Shown in pieces: positions 19,144-27,171 of a stretch of 64,000 nucleotides of DNA; the first letter of the stretch is position 1; every line of letters starts with the position of its first letter. The notes under the pieces were generated by a model, which searched no databases, was not told the DNA's origin, and worked only from the letters and a program-made list of their open reading frames with translations. This DNA comes from an uncultured Methanolobus sp. Its GTDB lineage: Archaea > Halobacteriota > Methanosarcinia > Methanosarcinales > Methanosarcinaceae. Location: assembly GCF_963665675.1 (NCBI RefSeq), contig NZ_OY762426.1, positions 1,054,001 to 1,118,000 of the forward strand, given 5' to 3'. The translations under genes and the position numbers were made by a program.

Positions 19144-20707
19144 ATCAAAAGATATTCGTATCAAACGGCTTTGTAATTATCTAATTCGTTCATATAAGCA
19201 TAGCAAAGCCTCTATTCTTTTTGCACTTTATTTGAATCTATTTATACGTGATGATGTAGAGGAATCTATTATAGAAATGCTAAAAGAAGAAGGTATTGAG
19301 GTTGTCCTTGTTGATGCAGGAGAACATAAGGACTTACCTTCATTTTTCTCATCAATGGATTCCAAAAACATTGTTTTTTTCGTACACAATCTTGAAAAAG
19401 GATTTCCTGAAACAATCCAATTCCTGAACTTCAAACGTGAAGAACTTGCCGAACACCATGTAAAAGTTATTTTTTGGACAACTGAAGAAGAACTCTCGCG
19501 CATTAGTCTTGAAGCACCAGATTTCTTTGCTTTCAGAAACCGTGTTGTAGAGTTTATGGAAATGCCAGAAATGAGATCATTGGGACGTGATCAGCTTGAA
19601 TTAGCCTTGAGAACCGACTATGGTTCTTTGGATGAGATAAAGGCTAGTATCAAGCTAAAAGAATCACTCCTATCTGAACTCTCCACTGATTCTGAAATAA
19701 GTGAATATTTACTCAGCTCACTTGGAATTCTGTATAATCAACTTGGAGATTATAATACATCCATTGGTTACAGTGAAAAAGCATTGGAGATAGCTACAAA
19801 AAGTGGTCACAAAAAAAGAGAAGCTGATAATCTTGGTGTAGTTGGAATTTCTTACGCTAATATTGGCCATATTGAAAATGCCATTATTTGCTATGAAAAA
19901 GCCCTTGAGATTTCGCGCGAGATTGAGGATAGGTTGGGAGAGGCAACTCATCTGGGAAACATTGCTACTACATACTTTAATAAAGGTGAACCGGAAAATG
20001 CCTTGCAATATTTAGAACAAGCTCTTTATATTGATCGCGAAATTGGATCAAAGTTGGGAGAATCAACTGATTTGGGAAATATTGGGGTGATATACAGAAA
20101 TAAAGGCGAACCGGAAAAAGCCTTGCAATATATAGAACAAGCCCTTGAGATTTCGCGTGAGGTTGGAAACAAGTTAGGAGAAGCAGCTGATTTGGGTAAT
20201 ATTGGGCTGATATACAAAGACAAAGGAGATACTGAAACAGCCATACAATATTTAGAACAATCTCTTGAGATTCATCGCAAAATTGGATCCAAATTGGAAG
20301 AGGCAGCTGATTTGAGTAATATTGGGCAGATATACATCGATAAAGGCAAAACAGAAGAATCCCTGCAGTATTTAGAACAAGCTCTTCATATTAACCGTGA
20401 AATTGGATGTAAGTTTGGAGAAGCAAGTGACTTGACAAATATTGGTGCAATATACGCTGCTAAAGATGATACTGAAGCAGCTTTGCAATATCAACTTCAA
20501 GCCCTAGATATTCATTGTAAATATGAATACAAGGAAGGCGAAGCAGTTACTCTAGCAAATATTGGAATGATATATATAAATAAAGGCGAACCGGAAAAAG
20601 CCTTGCGATACTTAGAACAAGCCCAACAAATTTTTGATTCTATCGGAGCATATCATTTGGGAGATAAAACACAAAAACACATATTGGAAATTATGAATGA
20701 GATGTAA
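19136..20707 (+). CDS. Tetratricopeptide-repeat protein paired with the ATPase
   Basis: 523 residues. An N-terminal alpha/beta domain (about 1-140, alternating hydrophobic strands such as VEVVLVDAG, NIVFFVHN, KVIFWTT) lacks a P-loop; it resembles a P-loop-derived or effector-associated domain. It is followed by a linker and eight TPR units of 40 residues (about 183-505), each with the pattern A-x2-LGNIG-x-IY-x-KG-x-xEKAL-QYLEQAL-I. TPR arrays bind protein partners. The start codon lies inside the upstream ATPase stop, so the two are translationally coupled and probably form a complex. No signal peptide or membrane segment. Function not recognised. Confidence 0.78.
   Translation: MAESKDIRIKRLCNYLIRSYKHSKASILFALYLNLFIRDDVEESIIEMLKEEGIEVVLVDAGEHKDLPSFFSSMDSKNIVFFVHNLEKGFPETIQFLNFKREELAEHHVKVIFWTTEEELSRISLEAPDFFAFRNRVVEFMEMPEMRSLGRDQLELALRTDYGSLDEIKASIKLKESLLSELSTDSEISEYLLSSLGILYNQLGDYNTSIGYSEKALEIATKSGHKKREADNLGVVGISYANIGHIENAIICYEKALEISREIEDRLGEATHLGNIATTYFNKGEPENALQYLEQALYIDREIGSKLGESTDLGNIGVIYRNKGEPEKALQYIEQALEISREVGNKLGEAADLGNIGLIYKDKGDTETAIQYLEQSLEIHRKIGSKLEEAADLSNIGQIYIDKGKTEESLQYLEQALHINREIGCKFGEASDLTNIGAIYAAKDDTEAALQYQLQALDIHCKYEYKEGEAVTLANIGMIYINKGEPEKALRYLEQAQQIFDSIGAYHLGDKTQKHILEIMNEM
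19694..20653 (+). repeat. Tandem 120-bp repeats encoding TPR units
   Basis: About eight 120-bp units, the middle ones highly similar at DNA level (TAAAGGCGAACCGGAAAAAGCC recurs in three of them), which suggests recent duplication and potential for copy-number change. Confidence 0.7.
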
Positions 20708-20722
20708 AAATAGAGAAATAAA

Positions 20723-20744
20723 GAACACGTCAAAACACGTGTTC
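20723..20744. terminator. Bidirectional hairpin between TPR gene and cbiC
   Basis: GAACACGT (20723-20730) and ACGTGTTC (20737-20744) form a perfect 8-bp stem with a six-base loop between the convergent genes; it reaches the cbiC stop codon. Confidence 0.55.
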
Positions 20745-21462
20745 ACTCAATAACACATTCATCATCGTTTGCTATTGCAACAAGTTCATTGACACAGGCA
20801 ACTGCCATTGGTGTCCCGCCACGTGTACCTACGCACGTGATGGAAGGAACCGGTGCGCCCCTGACAACTTCTTTTGATTCTGCAGCGTTGACAAAACCTA
20901 CAGGCGTACCTACTACAATAGCTGGTTTGATGCCGTGTTCTATCATCCTGCATACTGCAAAGGCTGCGGAAGGCGCGTTGCCGATTGCTACAATTGAGCC
21001 TTCGAGGATATCCTTACACTGGAGGAAACCTGCTGCAGTTCTTGTAATATTGTACTTCTTGGCGATTTCTGCATCCTCGTCCTTATCAAGCACACAGATA
21101 ACCTCGCAGTTGTGACCTCTCTTGGTCACTCCGGATTTCACCATGTTGATGTCAACAAGGATAGGAGCACCTTTTTTGATAGCCTCCACACCTGCCTTGA
21201 TAGGATCGTTGACAAAGCGCATGAGATCTGCAACTGCCGGGTCACCGGTTGAGGTAACACAACGCTGTTTGACCTTATCTTCAAGTGTCTCATCGCCTAC
21301 AAGTTTGCGGGCGATGTTACGGCTTGTCATGTAAATTGCCTTGGCCTCGTCAGTCTGTGAGCCGAGGTCATTACAGATAGCAACGAGATCAGGATCGATC
21401 TCAGTTGTCATCTCCACAAGCTCTTCAATGCTTGTGTCATTCTTATTGGAATCAGTAGTCAT
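20743..21462 (-). CDS. cbiC: Cobalt-precorrin-8 methylmutase
   Basis: 239 residues. Moves the C-11 methyl group of cobalt-precorrin-8 to C-12, giving cobyrinate, in the anaerobic corrin pathway. Characteristic features are the segment TSTGDPAVADLM (about 93-104), the catalytic-His region TKRGHNCEV (about 135-143; His in GH) and the C-terminal GNAPSAAF, GTPVGFVNAAESK and GTRGGTPMAVA blocks. Length is slightly above average because of an unconserved 15-residue N-terminus. It is the last gene of the minus-strand cobalamin cluster and overlaps cbiH by 11 bases. Confidence 0.95.
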   Translation of the reverse strand: MTTDSNKNDTSIEELVEMTTEIDPDLVAICNDLGSQTDEAKAIYMTSRNIARKLVGDETLEDKVKQRCVTSTGDPAVADLMRFVNDPIKAGVEAIKKGAPILVDINMVKSGVTKRGHNCEVICVLDKDEDAEIAKKYNITRTAAGFLQCKDILEGSIVAIGNAPSAAFAVCRMIEHGIKPAIVVGTPVGFVNAAESKEVVRGAPVPSITCVGTRGGTPMAVACVNELVAIANDDECVIE

Positions 21463-22243
21463 ATTTCCGATGATACCCCCTTGGAGTTATTACCCTCTTG
21501 CCGTGAGGCGAGTCCCATATACGGGAATCATTTGTTGTGATAAGGATAGTTGTGCTCATGTCAACCCAGTCGTTGTAATCCATAACCTCGCCAAGGGTTG
21601 TGACAACGTAATCCTGGTCGGCTTCCCTCAGAGCATTCTTAACGAGGGCTACAGGAACTGAGTCGTCCTTGTGCTTTCTGATAATATCAATTGCCCTTGA
21701 AAAATTGGATTTGCGCTGGCGGCTCTTTGGATTGTAGAGTGACATGACAAAGTCTGCTGATGATGCTGCATCAAGCCTTTTCTCGATGACTTCCCATGGT
21801 GTCAGAAGGTCACTGAGACTTACCGTACACATGTCATTGACAATAGGTGCTCCAACAACACTTGCAGCTGCTGTAATTGCAGTTACACCAGGCAGAACCA
21901 CTACCTCAACATCAAGACCTGCATGTTCTGCAACTTCAAGGACAAGACCTGCCATTCCATAGACGTTGGCATCTCCACCGCTTATCATGGATACGACATT
22001 ATCCTGTGCAAGCTCCACTGCCTTGCGTGAGCGGTCAACTTCCTTACCCATGGCACTGCGGACTATTTCCTGTTTATCCAGCAGGCTTGCCATCTGGTCA
22101 AGGTAAGTACCATTTCCGACAATGTAATCTGACGTCATAATTACATCTCTTGCCTTCACTGTAAGCTGTTCGACTGAACCCGGACCTATACCGATAATGT
22201 AAAGTTTACCTTTACTCTGCGATTGCGATTGTGACCCTTCCAT
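21452..22243 (-). CDS. cbiH: Cobalt-precorrin-3 C17-methyltransferase
   Basis: 263-residue SAM-dependent methyltransferase of the tetrapyrrole methylase fold, which methylates C-17 and contracts the ring in the corrin pathway. Motifs: GIGPGSVEQLT (about 18-28), MISGGDANVYGMAG (about 86-99), VLPGVTAITAAASVVGAP (about 119-136) and SLYNPKSRQR (about 174-183). A short Gln/Ser-rich N-terminus precedes the domain and overlaps cbiG-C by 32 bases. Part of the cbiTLFGGHC operon. Confidence 0.95.
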   Translation of the reverse strand: MEGSQSQSQSKGKLYIIGIGPGSVEQLTVKARDVIMTSDYIVGNGTYLDQMASLLDKQEIVRSAMGKEVDRSRKAVELAQDNVVSMISGGDANVYGMAGLVLEVAEHAGLDVEVVVLPGVTAITAAASVVGAPIVNDMCTVSLSDLLTPWEVIEKRLDAASSADFVMSLYNPKSRQRKSNFSRAIDIIRKHKDDSVPVALVKNALREADQDYVVTTLGEVMDYNDWVDMSTTILITTNDSRIWDSPHGKRVITPRGYHRKYDY

Positions 22244-22565
22244 ATACCTTCTTCCTTAGTATCAATTGTTTTTTTTCCGACAACGCCAGTGCAGCAGGCT
22301 CTGCCACACCCCTAAGCCCGAAGCGTTTTGCCTGCGAAGCCGACGGCGCATCATAGTTATTCAATTCGTCGTGATCTATGAATGTAATAGTGAGCCCGAA
22401 AAACCTGGCCGCTTCATGCAGACCTGTCTCGTTCTCTTTTAATTTTGCTGATGCCAGCCCTTCCACATCATCGATACTTCTGCCTGCCTCCGCAAGCGCA
22501 TTGTTTATCGCATCGATGGCTTCCTGGCTGTCAATACCCCTTCGGGCTCCCATACCTATAATCAT
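22212..22565 (-). CDS. cbiG: CbiG C-terminal domain protein (split CbiG)
   Basis: 117 residues matching only the C-terminal domain of CbiG, the cobalt-precorrin-5A hydrolase that opens the delta-lactone and releases acetaldehyde. Marks: IGMGARRGI at the N-terminus, LASAKLKENETGL, and YDAPSASQAKRFGLRGVAEPAAL. Its ATG overlaps the TGA of the N-terminal CbiG gene (ATGA), so the two halves are coupled in translation and presumably assemble. In most genomes this is one protein of about 330 residues. Confidence 0.88.
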   Translation of the reverse strand: MIIGMGARRGIDSQEAIDAINNALAEAGRSIDDVEGLASAKLKENETGLHEAARFFGLTITFIDHDELNNYDAPSASQAKRFGLRGVAEPAALALSEKKQLILRKKVYGRVTIAIAE

Positions 22566-23107
22566 TTGTCCTCAGCCTTTATTTCATCTCTTTTCAAGAC
22601 AGAAACATCGTCACCGACTATGACGATCTTTGGACCTTTTATTTCGAGGACTTCAACATCCTCATCAAGCAGAGCACAATTTACCTGCACAGTGGATGGC
22701 TTGTTAACAATGTCACATCCAAGCGCCTTGGCAATTCCTTCCACAGAATTCCTGTTGTGAACTTCGGTAGCTGTTGTGACAACAGGAACAGGTCCGATCT
22801 CAGCGATCTTTCTGACTACCTCATTGCCACCGTGATGACCTCCAAGCAGTGGAATTGCAAAATTCATGTTGGAGTCTACAACTACAACTGCTGGATCCTT
22901 CCATTTATCCACAATAAGCGGTGCAATCTCACGGACTACAATGCCGGTGGCAAAAACTGCCACGATAGCATCGTATTCTTCAAATGCTTTTCTGAAGATG
23001 GTTTTGTCGAACATCAGGATATCTGCATCCAGATGTTCTGCCAGGCGCTCTGCAACCTCAAGATTTCTCTCAAAGGTTATGACAGCGGTTCTTGTGCCAC
23101 TCCGTAT
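22562..23107 (-). CDS. cbiG: CbiG N-terminal and central domains (split CbiG), likely AUA start
   Basis: From ATG 23014 the product is 150 residues, but the in-frame upstream sequence (RTAVITFERNLEVAERLAEHLDAD) is the expected conserved CbiG N-terminus. No ATG, GTG or TTG exists there before the frame leaves the conserved part. An ATA at 23107-23105 lies 6 bases after GGGAGGTC (minus strand 23121-23114), an almost perfect archaeal Shine-Dalgarno sequence, and would give 181 residues. Core marks: VAVFATGIVVREIAP, PLLGGHHGGNEV, TTATEVHNR. The gene overlaps the end of cbiF. I chose 23107; a conventional caller would give 23014. Confidence 0.75.
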   Translation of the reverse strand: MRSGTRTAVITFERNLEVAERLAEHLDADILMFDKTIFRKAFEEYDAIVAVFATGIVVREIAPLIVDKWKDPAVVVVDSNMNFAIPLLGGHHGGNEVVRKIAEIGPVPVVTTATEVHNRNSVEGIAKALGCDIVNKPSTVQVNCALLDEDVEVLEIKGPKIVIVGDDVSVLKRDEIKAEDK

Positions 23108-23820
23108 AAGTAAGACCTCCCGAAGTTCCCATATTCTACAGGTTCTACAATTCCACCAATCAAAATCATTGCAGAACGCTTGATACCTGCTTCCCTTACC
23201 TTGTCGGCAATGTCTGCAACAGTGCCCTTAATGATCTTCTGGTCAGGCCATGATGCATGGAAGACAACTGCCACAGGAGTATCATCAGGATATTCCACCT
23301 TTTCCATGATCTGCTCGATCTTCTGGGTTCCAAGGAAGACTGCCATTGTTGCGCCATGTCTTGAAAGTTCCGTGATCTGGTCCTTCTCAAGTGTCTTACC
23401 TGCAGGACGTGTAATTATAAGGGTTTCTGAAACCTCGTTCAGTGTAAGCTGGGTTTTAAGTGCTGCTGCTGTTGCAAATACTGAGGAGACACCCGGTATG
23501 ATCTCAACCTCTACATCGAACTTTTTCAGTTCCTCTATCTGCTCAACGATGGAACCATAAAGTGATGGGTCGCCGCTATGTAACCTTACGACTTTCTTAC
23601 CTGCCTCGAGATTATCAACAATAAGTTTGTTAGTCTCATCAAGGGTAAGGCCGTAACTGTCGATCTTTTCCCCTTTACAATAATTTACAACTTCAGGATT
23701 TACAAGGGAACCTGCGTAAATTACAAGGTTAGCCCCTTCAAGAAGCTCTTTGCCCATTACGGTTATGTATTTTGCATTTCCCGGGCCGGAACCTACAAAA
23801 TATACTCTCTTATCTACCAT
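23077..23820 (-). CDS. cbiF: Cobalt-precorrin-4 C11-methyltransferase
   Basis: 247 residues from ATG 23820, which follows GGGTGA; an upstream start at 23853 would add 11 residues that overlap cbiL and look unconserved. SAM-dependent tetrapyrrole methylase fold: VYFVGSGPGNAKYIT (about 5-19), VIYAGSLV, RLHSGDPSLYGS (about 83-94), IIPGVSSVFATAAAL (about 110-124). It methylates C-11 of cobalt-precorrin-4. It sits between cbiL (16 bases upstream) and cbiG-N (overlap). Confidence 0.95.
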   Translation of the reverse strand: MVDKRVYFVGSGPGNAKYITVMGKELLEGANLVIYAGSLVNPEVVNYCKGEKIDSYGLTLDETNKLIVDNLEAGKKVVRLHSGDPSLYGSIVEQIEELKKFDVEVEIIPGVSSVFATAAALKTQLTLNEVSETLIITRPAGKTLEKDQITELSRHGATMAVFLGTQKIEQIMEKVEYPDDTPVAVVFHASWPDQKIIKGTVADIADKVREAGIKRSAMILIGGIVEPVEYGNFGRSYLYGVAQEPLS

Positions 23821-23836
23821 TAGATTCACCCTGTGA

Positions 23837-24448
23837 TTATTCCTTCTGAGCATAAATTATGCTGAAATAGTTGCCCTTTTCAGGAATCTTTTCTCTTTCT
23901 GTAATAATAACTTCCCTGTCGCTGAAAAGGCGTTCGCAGAAAGTGAACCTGTTAAAGCCTTCCTTTTCATATGACTCGATAATCTCCTGTGGCCTGCTGG
24001 CCTTGAGCCTTATCCTGTACTGGCTATCTGAACCATCACTTACCTCAAAGGATGAGTCCACCTCAGCACCAGTCTGTGCAGCGAAAGACGTAATTGAGCT
24101 GATTCCGGGAATGGTTGCGGTTTCAACATCAGGATAGAATTTCTTCATCACGCGCTTTAAGTGAGTGAAGGTTGAGAAGAAATTTGGATCGCCAATAAGG
24201 CCAAAAACAACAAGGTTATCCTTTGATTCCTCAGCAATCATATCTGCATTCTTTTTCCAGACCTCATTGAGTACCTCATAATCAGTCAGCATTGGGAAAT
24301 CAAGAATCTCTGATTCTGCATAAGGCGCTACCAGATCGGCTGCCATGCGACCGGGAACGTATACTTTATACGCATTTTTCAGGCTTTCAACAGCTTTCAA
24401 TGTCAGAAGCTCCGGATCACCCGGACCAAGTCCTACTCCTACAAGCAT
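23837..24448 (-). CDS. cbiL: Cobalt-factor II / cobalt-precorrin-2 C20-methyltransferase
   Basis: 203 residues. Early SAM-dependent step of anaerobic corrin synthesis, methylating C-20. Marks: GVGLGPGDPELLTLKAV (about 3-19), VFGLIGDPNFFSTFTHL (about 81-97), TIPGISSITSFAAQTG (about 116-131). Length is near the short end of the family. Transcribed after cbiT (52 bases between) and before cbiF. Confidence 0.93.
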   Translation of the reverse strand: MLVGVGLGPGDPELLTLKAVESLKNAYKVYVPGRMAADLVAPYAESEILDFPMLTDYEVLNEVWKKNADMIAEESKDNLVVFGLIGDPNFFSTFTHLKRVMKKFYPDVETATIPGISSITSFAAQTGAEVDSSFEVSDGSDSQYRIRLKASRPQEIIESYEKEGFNRFTFCERLFSDREVIITEREKIPEKGNYFSIIYAQKE

Positions 24449-24500
24449 TTTTTATCACCATTAAATAAAGACAAATTTAAAAATTTATTATAAGTCAACT

Positions 24501-25055
24501 TCAATTTTTACCGGACTTGCCGACAACGATATAGATCGGGTTCTCCGGCTTGAACATAGTTTCACCGGTAATCGGCGCACTGCGAGACACAATTATATGC
24601 AGTGCCTCTTCGAATAAGTCAAGTTCTTTCATCTTGTTTATTACATTTACGACAGTCTCGATCCTGACAGCATTCAATACAATACTCTTTGCCTTTTTCT
24701 CAGCAAGCACTTCCAGCACCTGTGAAATATTCTTTGTGCCGCCAATGAATGCGCAATCTATCGAACCAATCTCCTGTTTTTCAAGGATCTCAGATGACTC
24801 GCCGGAAAACACTTGTGCATTGGTAATCTTAAATGCTTCGAAATTTTTCTTCGTTACACTAATGGCTTCTTCCCTTGCATCAATAGCGCATATATTGATG
24901 TCACGTACCATTTTTGAAGCTTCTATCGAAACGGCTCCTGTTCCACAACCAATATCGAAAAATCTGCAACCATCTTCCAAATCAAGTTTAGATAAAGAGA
25001 CTGCAATTATTTCTGGCTTTGTAGGGCCGCCACTTACGTGCAAAAGTTCAGTCAT
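24501..25055 (-). CDS. cbiT: Cobalt-precorrin-6B C15-methyltransferase (decarboxylating)
   Basis: 184 residues, Rossmann SAM methyltransferase: SGGPTKPEI at the N-terminus (about 9-17, diagnostic for CbiT), FDIGCGTGAVSIEA (about 34-47), IDAREEA and the NAVRIET segment. It methylates C-15 and decarboxylates the C-12 acetate side chain. It is the first gene of the minus-strand cluster; GGTGG precedes ATG 25055. The separate C5 enzyme CbiE is not in the window. Confidence 0.94.
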   Translation of the reverse strand: MTELLHVSGGPTKPEIIAVSLSKLDLEDGCRFFDIGCGTGAVSIEASKMVRDINICAIDAREEAISVTKKNFEAFKITNAQVFSGESSEILEKQEIGSIDCAFIGGTKNISQVLEVLAEKKAKSIVLNAVRIETVVNVINKMKELDLFEEALHIIVSRSAPITGETMFKPENPIYIVVGKSGKN

Positions 25056-25090
25056 GTTCCACCTAAATAAGATAAACTGGAGTTAAGTAG

Positions 25091-25097
25091 ATATAAG
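25091..25097 (-). promoter_or_regulatory. Candidate TATA box of the cbi operon
   Basis: Minus-strand CTTATAT about 36 bases before ATG 25055, in the divergent region between cbiT and cbiP. Confidence 0.4.
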
Positions 25098-25169
25098 TTG
25101 CCCTTCATAAAACAGTTGCATTATTGCGAAATAGTGTGAAAATCCTAAAATATAATTAGGGCGGTTGCA

Positions 25170-26651
25170 ATGGAAAACAAAAAAAATGCTAGAAAGTTAC
25201 TGGTACTGGGTACTGCATCAGACGTCGGCAAAAGCATAATAGTCACCGGCCTGTGCAGAATTCTCTCCAGAAAATACAGGGTTGCGCCATTTAAGGCTCA
25301 GAACATGAGCCTGAATTCGTGGATAACAAAGGATGGGAAAGAAATAGGGATTGCCCAGGCGATACAGGCCAAGGCAGCAGGTGTTGACCCTACGGCTGAC
25401 ATGAACCCGGTACTTCTCAAGCCCAAAGGTGACAGGACGTCACAGGTCATTGTTTTAGGTGAACCCTATGCAGACAAATCCGCCGGTAATTACTATGATT
25501 CTATTGAGGAGATGCATGGTGTACTCCGCGGGGCTCTTGAAAGGCTTGAATCGGAGTATGACCTGATTGTTATGGAAGGTGCAGGTGGTGCTGCCGAAAT
25601 TAATCTTTATGACCGCGACATTGTTAACATTGGGACAGCACGCATAACCCAGGCCCCTATTATCCTCATTGGTGATATAGAGTCAGGAGGAGTCTTTGCA
25701 AGTCTTTACGGAACTAAGGCCCTTCTTCCTGAAGATGTAAGTAAGAACCTCAAAGCTTTTGTTATCAATAAATTCAGGGGAGATCCTGCAATACTCGAAC
25801 CCGGCCTGAAGCAGCTTGAAGATATCACAGGAGTTCCGGTTCTCGGAGTTCTGCCTTACTCCAAACTACAGATTCCATCAGAAGACTCCATGGCAATCAG
25901 GAAAAAGAAGGGCAGAGAAGAAAAGGAAGATATTAATGATGTTGACATTGCAGTTATCCGCCTGCCAAGGATATCCAATTTCACTGACTTTGAACCACTT
26001 GAAAGAATCGCAAATGTCAGGTATGTTGATCTCGATGATGAGCTCGGAAATCCTGACTGCTTAATAATCCCAGGAACCAAGAACACTGTCAGCGACCTGC
26101 AGGACCTTCAAAAGAGCGGAATGGATAAGCAGATAAAAGATCTGAAAGACAGAGCTGCAATTTTTGGAATTTGCGGCGGCTACCAGATGCTTGGAAAAGT
26201 CATCCACGACTCAGGAGTGGAGAATGGTGTTGAGGCAGACTACGAAGGACTTGGCCTGCTTGAAACCGAAACGTCATTTGGAGAATACAAGAAGAAAACA
26301 GTTCAGGTCAAAAAGGAAATTGTTGCTGACGGGCCTATATTCAAGAACATCAGGGGCGCTGAGATACAGGGATACGAGATTCACATGGGTGCCACCAAAA
26401 CACCAAGAAACGTTTTCGGAGATGATGGCAGCATCGATGAAAGCGGAACTGTTGTGGGCACATACCTGCACGGACTTTTCGAGAATGAAAACATCCGCCA
26501 TGCTCTTATGATCTACCTGACTGAAAAGAAAGGTGTGGACTATCACCCCGAAACAGTGACAACCGAAGATGAAGCTTACGAGGAACTTGCACAGATCATT
26601 GAAAACTGTCTTGACATGGACAGGATATACGAACTGATTGAAGACCAGTGA
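25170..26651 (+). CDS. cbiP: Cobyric acid synthase
   Basis: 493 residues. ATP- and glutamine-dependent amidation of the b, d, e and g carboxylates of adenosyl-cobyrinate a,c-diamide. The N-terminal dethiobiotin-synthetase-like domain has VLGTASDVGKSIIVTGLC (about 11-28), APFKAQNMSLNS and MEGAGGAAEINL. The glutaminase domain has the nucleophile Cys in GICGGYQMLG (about 332-341) and the His in GTYLHGLFEN (about 429-438). Divergent from the cbi operon. Confidence 0.96.
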   Translation: MENKKNARKLLVLGTASDVGKSIIVTGLCRILSRKYRVAPFKAQNMSLNSWITKDGKEIGIAQAIQAKAAGVDPTADMNPVLLKPKGDRTSQVIVLGEPYADKSAGNYYDSIEEMHGVLRGALERLESEYDLIVMEGAGGAAEINLYDRDIVNIGTARITQAPIILIGDIESGGVFASLYGTKALLPEDVSKNLKAFVINKFRGDPAILEPGLKQLEDITGVPVLGVLPYSKLQIPSEDSMAIRKKKGREEKEDINDVDIAVIRLPRISNFTDFEPLERIANVRYVDLDDELGNPDCLIIPGTKNTVSDLQDLQKSGMDKQIKDLKDRAAIFGICGGYQMLGKVIHDSGVENGVEADYEGLGLLETETSFGEYKKKTVQVKKEIVADGPIFKNIRGAEIQGYEIHMGATKTPRNVFGDDGSIDESGTVVGTYLHGLFENENIRHALMIYLTEKKGVDYHPETVTTEDEAYEELAQIIENCLDMDRIYELIEDQ

Positions 26652-26840
26652 TAGTCTTCAGTTTTTTGATTCTATTTCTTATTATCGTTTAGCTTTTCTG
26701 TTTTTCAATACAGCATTTCCGGCAACTTTAGTAGCTGTGCTACTCAAAAACGCAATCATCCACTTGTATCGATAGTTCTAATTATGTTTAATTACACAAT
26801 ACATAGTCAATACCACGATTAAAGTGTGTGCACCAAAAAG
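26652..26840. other. Intergenic region between cbiP and the feo operon
   Basis: AT-rich, no gene seen. It contains TTTTTGATTCTATTTCTTATT after the cbiP stop, which may end transcription, and leads into the feo promoter. Confidence 0.4.
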
Positions 26841-26848
26841 AGTATATA
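26841..26848 (+). promoter_or_regulatory. Candidate TATA box of the feo operon
   Basis: AGTATATA, about 26 bases before the imperfect palindrome at 26863-26879 and 57 bases before the feoA start. Confidence 0.5.
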
Positions 26849-26862
26849 CCATATTATTCATG

Positions 26863-26879
26863 TTAGGACTACCTACTAA
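26863..26879 (+). promoter_or_regulatory. Candidate DtxR-type metal repressor operator
   Basis: TTAGGACTACCTACTAA is an imperfect palindrome whose arms TTAG-x-A and T-x-CTAA resemble DtxR/IdeR-type sites. It covers the transcription start predicted from the TATA box and precedes ferrous iron uptake genes. Inferred from sequence and context. Confidence 0.4.
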
Positions 26880-26904
26880 TAGTAAACTAACAAAAGGTCA
26901 TAAT

Positions 26905-27141
26905 ATGAATAAAAAAACACTGGATTTCATAGAACCTGATACCTCAGTAAAGGTTCTGAAAGTAACAGGCCAGAAATCCTCGAGAAAAAGGATTCTGGAC
27001 ATGGGACTCACTCCCGGTACAAGAGTAGATGTTATCAGACGGGCACCGTTAGGCGACCCGGTGGAATTCAAGCTTAAAGGCTACAACCTGTCCCTCAGGA
27101 AGAGGGAAGCTGAAACGGTTCTTGTAGAAATTGTCGAGTAG
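26905..27141 (+). CDS. feoA: Ferrous iron transport protein A
   Basis: 78 residues, SH3-like FeoA fold: IEPDTSVKVLKV, KRILDMGLTPGTRVDVIRRAPLGDPVEFKL and LSLRKREAETVLV. It regulates or supports FeoB. ATG 26905 follows AAAGGTC; an upstream frame from 26824 is open but crosses the promoter and is not coding. The stop is TAG, followed in the same frame by ten sense codons and then feoB, so a UAG-decoding cell could make some FeoA-FeoB fusion. Confidence 0.92.
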   Translation: MNKKTLDFIEPDTSVKVLKVTGQKSSRKRILDMGLTPGTRVDVIRRAPLGDPVEFKLKGYNLSLRKREAETVLVEIVE

Positions 27142-27171
27142 CCCTGGAAATATTACGACGACGGTGGCAGA

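Noticed and set aside
19694..20653. Regular 120-bp repeats as a CRISPR array
   Set aside because: They are in-frame coding repeats for TPR units with no spacer pattern.
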